Under the pieces are notes generated by a model that saw nothing but the letters and a program-made list of their open reading frames with translations, did not search any database and had not been told where the DNA came from. DNA of 10,109 nt from the NCBI GenBank assembly GCA_023398345.1, contig JAEWSK010000278.1, positions 1 to 10,109 of the forward strand. The letters are read 5' to 3'. Source of the DNA: Armatimonadota bacterium. GTDB lineage: Bacteria > Armatimonadota > UBA5829. Positions 7,261-10,109 of this stretch are shown here, piece after piece (within the stretch, counting starts at the first letter, position 1; each line of letters starts with the position of its first letter). A program made the translations under genes and the position numbers.

Positions 7261-9396
7261 ATGGTTGACGTGATAAGCGCCGCATTGTTGTTGTTGGCGC
7301 TCGCGCTGGCGCCGTTTATCGGCGGCGGATTTGGTGAGCTTGCGGGCGGAGCCTTGCAAATTCTTGTATACGGCGGGATCGGCTGCCGGCTACTTTGGGC
7401 CAAGAAAGACTCCGACGTTTTGCCGCGCGTGGCTGGGATGTGGTTTGCCGCGGCGTTTGCTGTTTTAGTTGTTGGATCAACGTTTACAACTCACTGTGCC
7501 TATTTCAGCCTCAATCAGCTTTTAGTCATATTTGCATGCCTCGGTGCGTTTGCGCTTGCATCTGTTCTCTGTCGCGAAAAAAGAATTGCGACGGCGGCGG
7601 TTTGGATCGTATTGGTCTCTGCAACGCTTGTGAGTGTATTCGGCATTCGAGAGTATGCGTTTAGCGTGGGCGGAGGGGCGAATTTTTGGAATGCGATATT
7701 TAAGCCCGGCGAACATGTGCGCATATTTGGGACGTTCGTCAACCCCAACTTCTTTTCAGGTTTTTTGGTAATTTCGCTGCCGGTTGCGCTGGGAGTGTAT
7801 TTGGTTACGCGCAAGACACCGCTGGTGGTGTTAGCGGGGATTGGATTTGTTTCCGGCGTGCTTGCGCTAATGCTGACCGGCGCGAAATTCGGCATTGTGG
7901 CATCCGTTGCATCGCTTGGTATATTTTTCCTGTTAGCTGCTTTTACGAAATCGCTGAGGCGAGCTAAATTCGCACGGCTGCTTGTTATATGCGTAGTTTT
8001 GATACCGCTTGTGGCGCTTTTTTCGCCTGTTGTAACAACGAGAATTCGGGCGGCGGAGGCGGGTGGAACTCAGGTGCATTCAACGAAGTTTCGCATTTAC
8101 ACATGGCATGCGACATATAATATGATTAAAGATTACCCCATGCTCGGTGTCGGCCCCGGCAACTTTGCGATTACCTATCCGCGCTACACTATCGCAGGCC
8201 CGACCAAGCACGCGCACAGCTCATATCTTCAGATAGCTGCCGAGTGCGGACTTCCGGCGCTTGTCGCGCTGCTTTTATTGCTTGGGGCGATAGCTCAGAA
8301 GTCATGTGTCGGTATTGTAAGAGGATCGGTTTGTTCGGCGGATCATATGCGCGACGATGGTGACGAACCGTCGGAGTCGATTGCATGGGCGGATCTTGTT
8401 CCGTTTAGTGGATGGCGGATAGTCAACTGTGCTCTTTTTGCAGGGCTTTTTGCGTCGGCGATTAGGAGTCTGGTAGATTCGGACTGGTATGTGCTGGGCA
8501 TATCGCTGCCGTTTTGGATTATTGCCGGGGTGTTGGTGGCTCAGTCCAGCGCGGTCGAGTCACGGAATAAGTCTTTACCATCGATTTTTCGATGGGCGCT
8601 TGCGGCTGTGTGCGCGATTGCCATTTTGTTGAGCATATCATTTGGGCTGGGGGACTTTTTTGCGTCGCGCGCGAGATCTATTAGCGGAACAGGGCATGAA
8701 AGCGTGAGGCGGGTTGTCGATTTTTATAAGCGTGCGGCTGCTGTATGCCCGCTCGACCCTGAGTATCACAGGCTGTTGGGAGTTTGGCTTGGACTTGGCG
8801 AAGGCGACGTTGAAACTGCAAAAGACGAGATCGACAAGTCCATCCGGCTAGCGCCAAATACGTCCGAAGGCGGCTGGTATGGCCGCGCGCTGTTGGATGG
8901 GTGCCAGCAAGATTGGCCTGACGCAATTATAAGTCTGAAGACCGCGCTTAAGTTCAGCCCGAACTCAACTCAAACGCTGTTTCGACTTGCGCAGGCATAT
9001 GAAGTTGTCGGCGACATTCGCGGAAGAGAGTCTACGTTTCGTAAGCTTGTAGACATCGAGACTTCTCCTTACGAAGAGATTAAAGGCACGCCGGAGATTG
9101 TTGACACCACATACGCATTCGCGCGGGCGTATTTTGGGGCTAAGGCAATTAGACAAAAGCAATACTGCTATGCGATTTGCCAATATCAAATTGCTGTAGA
9201 TCGCCTCGAACGCTGGCGCGAGTCTGGAAAAATGCGCGAGGTGCAGAAAGTAATGGGTATGGTAAGCGACGAAGACGAGCGTGTTAATCTTAATTTGCTG
9301 CGCGAGTGTTATAGGGGTCTAGCCGCTGCATATATTGGCCAGGGCGACAGACACAAAGCCGCCGCCGCGCTCGAAAAAGCCGCGAGCTTGAAATAG
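7261..9396 (+). CDS. O-antigen ligase / Wzy-type polymerase family membrane protein with C-terminal TPR domain
   Basis: A 711-residue inner-membrane protein. About eleven hydrophobic helices fill residues 5-460. The family signature begins at residue 154 with RIFGTFVNPNFFSG. A large periplasmic loop follows with RIYTWHATYNMIKDYPMLGV, GPGNF and HAHSSYLQIAAECG (His317, His319), matching the Wzy_C (O-antigen ligase-related) domain. Such enzymes transfer or polymerise lipid-linked glycans at the outer face of the inner membrane; ligase and polymerase activity cannot be told apart here. Residues from about 486 to the end are soluble and hold at least three TPR-like units (VDFYKRAAAVCPLDPEYHRL, DAIISLKTALKFSPNS, AAAYIGQGDRHKAAAALEKA), a common fusion partner in this family that probably mediates protein contacts. 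The start is set by GGAG six bases upstream. It is divergent from the sigma-54 activator, and no glycosyltransferase neighbours are visible in the window. Confidence 0.88.
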   Translation: MVDVISAALLLLALALAPFIGGGFGELAGGALQILVYGGIGCRLLWAKKDSDVLPRVAGMWFAAAFAVLVVGSTFTTHCAYFSLNQLLVIFACLGAFALASVLCREKRIATAAVWIVLVSATLVSVFGIREYAFSVGGGANFWNAIFKPGEHVRIFGTFVNPNFFSGFLVISLPVALGVYLVTRKTPLVVLAGIGFVSGVLALMLTGAKFGIVASVASLGIFFLLAAFTKSLRRAKFARLLVICVVLIPLVALFSPVVTTRIRAAEAGGTQVHSTKFRIYTWHATYNMIKDYPMLGVGPGNFAITYPRYTIAGPTKHAHSSYLQIAAECGLPALVALLLLLGAIAQKSCVGIVRGSVCSADHMRDDGDEPSESIAWADLVPFSGWRIVNCALFAGLFASAIRSLVDSDWYVLGISLPFWIIAGVLVAQSSAVESRNKSLPSIFRWALAAVCAIAILLSISFGLGDFFASRARSISGTGHESVRRVVDFYKRAAAVCPLDPEYHRLLGVWLGLGEGDVETAKDEIDKSIRLAPNTSEGGWYGRALLDGCQQDWPDAIISLKTALKFSPNSTQTLFRLAQAYEVVGDIRGRESTFRKLVDIETSPYEEIKGTPEIVDTTYAFARAYFGAKAIRQKQYCYAICQYQIAVDRLERWRESGKMREVQKVMGMVSDEDERVNLNLLRECYRGLAAAYIGQGDRHKAAAALEKAASLK

Positions 9397-9417
9397 GCCG
9401 CAATTCTGTGACGTATG

Positions 9418-10109
9418 CTAATTGCACACCAATAATATTCGTCTTTCGACCAAGGACGAGTCATTTGTTTCGATTTGCACTTCATGCAGGCCGTTTGACG
9501 CCTTAGTTGTGTCCCAGTCCCATCGAATAGACGATCCGCTCGCCGTATATACCGGAGCGCCGTCCAAGTAGAAATTTACTATTTTGCTCCCGATGTTGGG
9601 TTTTGCAAGCGCGATGGTAGTTTTTGCCTCGACTTTTTTTATATCTTTAACGCGCGAAGTGTAGTCTGACACTTCCTGTAGAAGGTCGCAGGCTAGTAGG
9701 GTGGGGTCGTATTTTGGAAAAAGCAGCCGAATTGCAGTTACTCCTTGTTTTATATTGCGATGTCGGTTTTTTGCGGCGAAGTAACTGTTGAGATAATTTG
9801 GTGTGAATGCGTCGTTGACTTTGCCTATGATTTGCGGCATGTCCTCCCAATCCCCATCGTCGATTTTTATCTGCGCGGTAAATGAGTAGTCGGGTTTACC
9901 CCAGTGGCGAGTTGTGTTGATATTGCCAAAAAAGATCGGCGGAGTTCCTTCCAATGTGGGTTTGGACTGAATATGTCCACGGCCGTCGCTCTGGTCGGCC
10001 GTCTTCGGGCCAATAACCATTACCTGCGGGCTGGTCTCGCCCTGCTCGGATACGTGATAGCGCGGCTGAATCATAAACCCGCCGCGAGTTTCCACACTGC
10101 CGCCTTCGA
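9418..10109 (-). CDS. Unrecognised protein with C-terminal Ig-like domain (5' end outside the window)
   Basis: The frame stays open to the right edge, so this is the last 230 or so residues of a longer protein; the GTG at 10095 is not a credible start. The last 75 residues resemble a bacterial Ig-like fold of the Big_7/Big_9 type, with VNFYLDGAPVYTASGSSIRW, WDTTKASNGLHEVQIETND and a terminal hydrophobic strand. The preceding part has no motif I recognise. It contains PDYSFTAQIKIDDGDWEDMP, which looks beta-rich, and a helix-prone stretch around LLACDLLQEVSDYTSRVKDI. Ig-like ends are common in secreted or surface proteins, so an extracytoplasmic role is inferred; a signal peptide, if any, lies outside the window. 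It converges on the polysaccharide gene with 21 bases between stops and no visible terminator. Confidence 0.7.
   Translation of the reverse strand, partial: EGGSVETRGGFMIQPRYHVSEQGETSPQVMVIGPKTADQSDGRGHIQSKPTLEGTPPIFFGNINTTRHWGKPDYSFTAQIKIDDGDWEDMPQIIGKVNDAFTPNYLNSYFAAKNRHRNIKQGVTAIRLLFPKYDPTLLACDLLQEVSDYTSRVKDIKKVEAKTTIALAKPNIGSKIVNFYLDGAPVYTASGSSIRWDWDTTKASNGLHEVQIETNDSSLVERRILLVCN

Overview
The window reads as chromosomal DNA of an uncultured-type bacterium, probably diderm. Coding density is high, base composition is moderate (about half GC by eye), and there are no mobile elements, CRISPR arrays, tRNAs or rRNAs. An O-antigen-ligase-type membrane protein and a sigma-54 regulatory pair suggest a free-living Gram-negative-type cell. 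The phylum cannot be fixed from this sequence. The unusual GyrB and RpoN architectures would fit a deep lineage such as Armatimonadota, but that is a guess.

Layout, left to right: (1) 1-1110, the 3' part of gyrB (+), followed by a clear hairpin terminator. (2) 1181-2398, an MFS_3/EntS-like exporter (+) whose last membrane helix appears to have been shifted out of frame by one missing G; the lost tail remains readable to 2505. (3) 2535-3128 (-), a double-BON protein, divergent from (4) 3322-4020 (+), an OmpR/PhoB-type regulator with a degenerate receiver. (5) 4022-5428 (-), rpoN (sigma-54) carrying a four-cysteine zinc-ribbon-like insert. (6) 5708-7114 (-), an NtrC-family sigma-54 activator with GAFTNA in place of GAFTGA. 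(7) 7261-9393 plus stop (+), a Wzy/WaaL-type polysaccharide ligase or polymerase fused to a TPR tail, transcribed from a strong-looking sigma-70 promoter divergent from the activator. (8) 9418 to the right edge (-), the C-terminal part of an unrecognised protein ending in an Ig-like domain.

How the genes relate: rpoN and the NtrC-type activator lie on the same strand with the activator upstream. They form a plausible sigma-54 initiation module, but no sensor kinase is present and I found no convincing -24/-12 promoter in the intergenic DNA. The activator and the polysaccharide gene share a 146-bp divergent promoter region, so a link between this regulator and surface polysaccharide is possible but unproven. 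The most interesting observations are departures from family consensus: the zinc-ribbon-like insert in RpoN, GAFTNA in the activator, loss of the receiver acidic pair in the OmpR-type regulator, and EGKSAGG in GyrB. No complete new defence or mobile system is visible.
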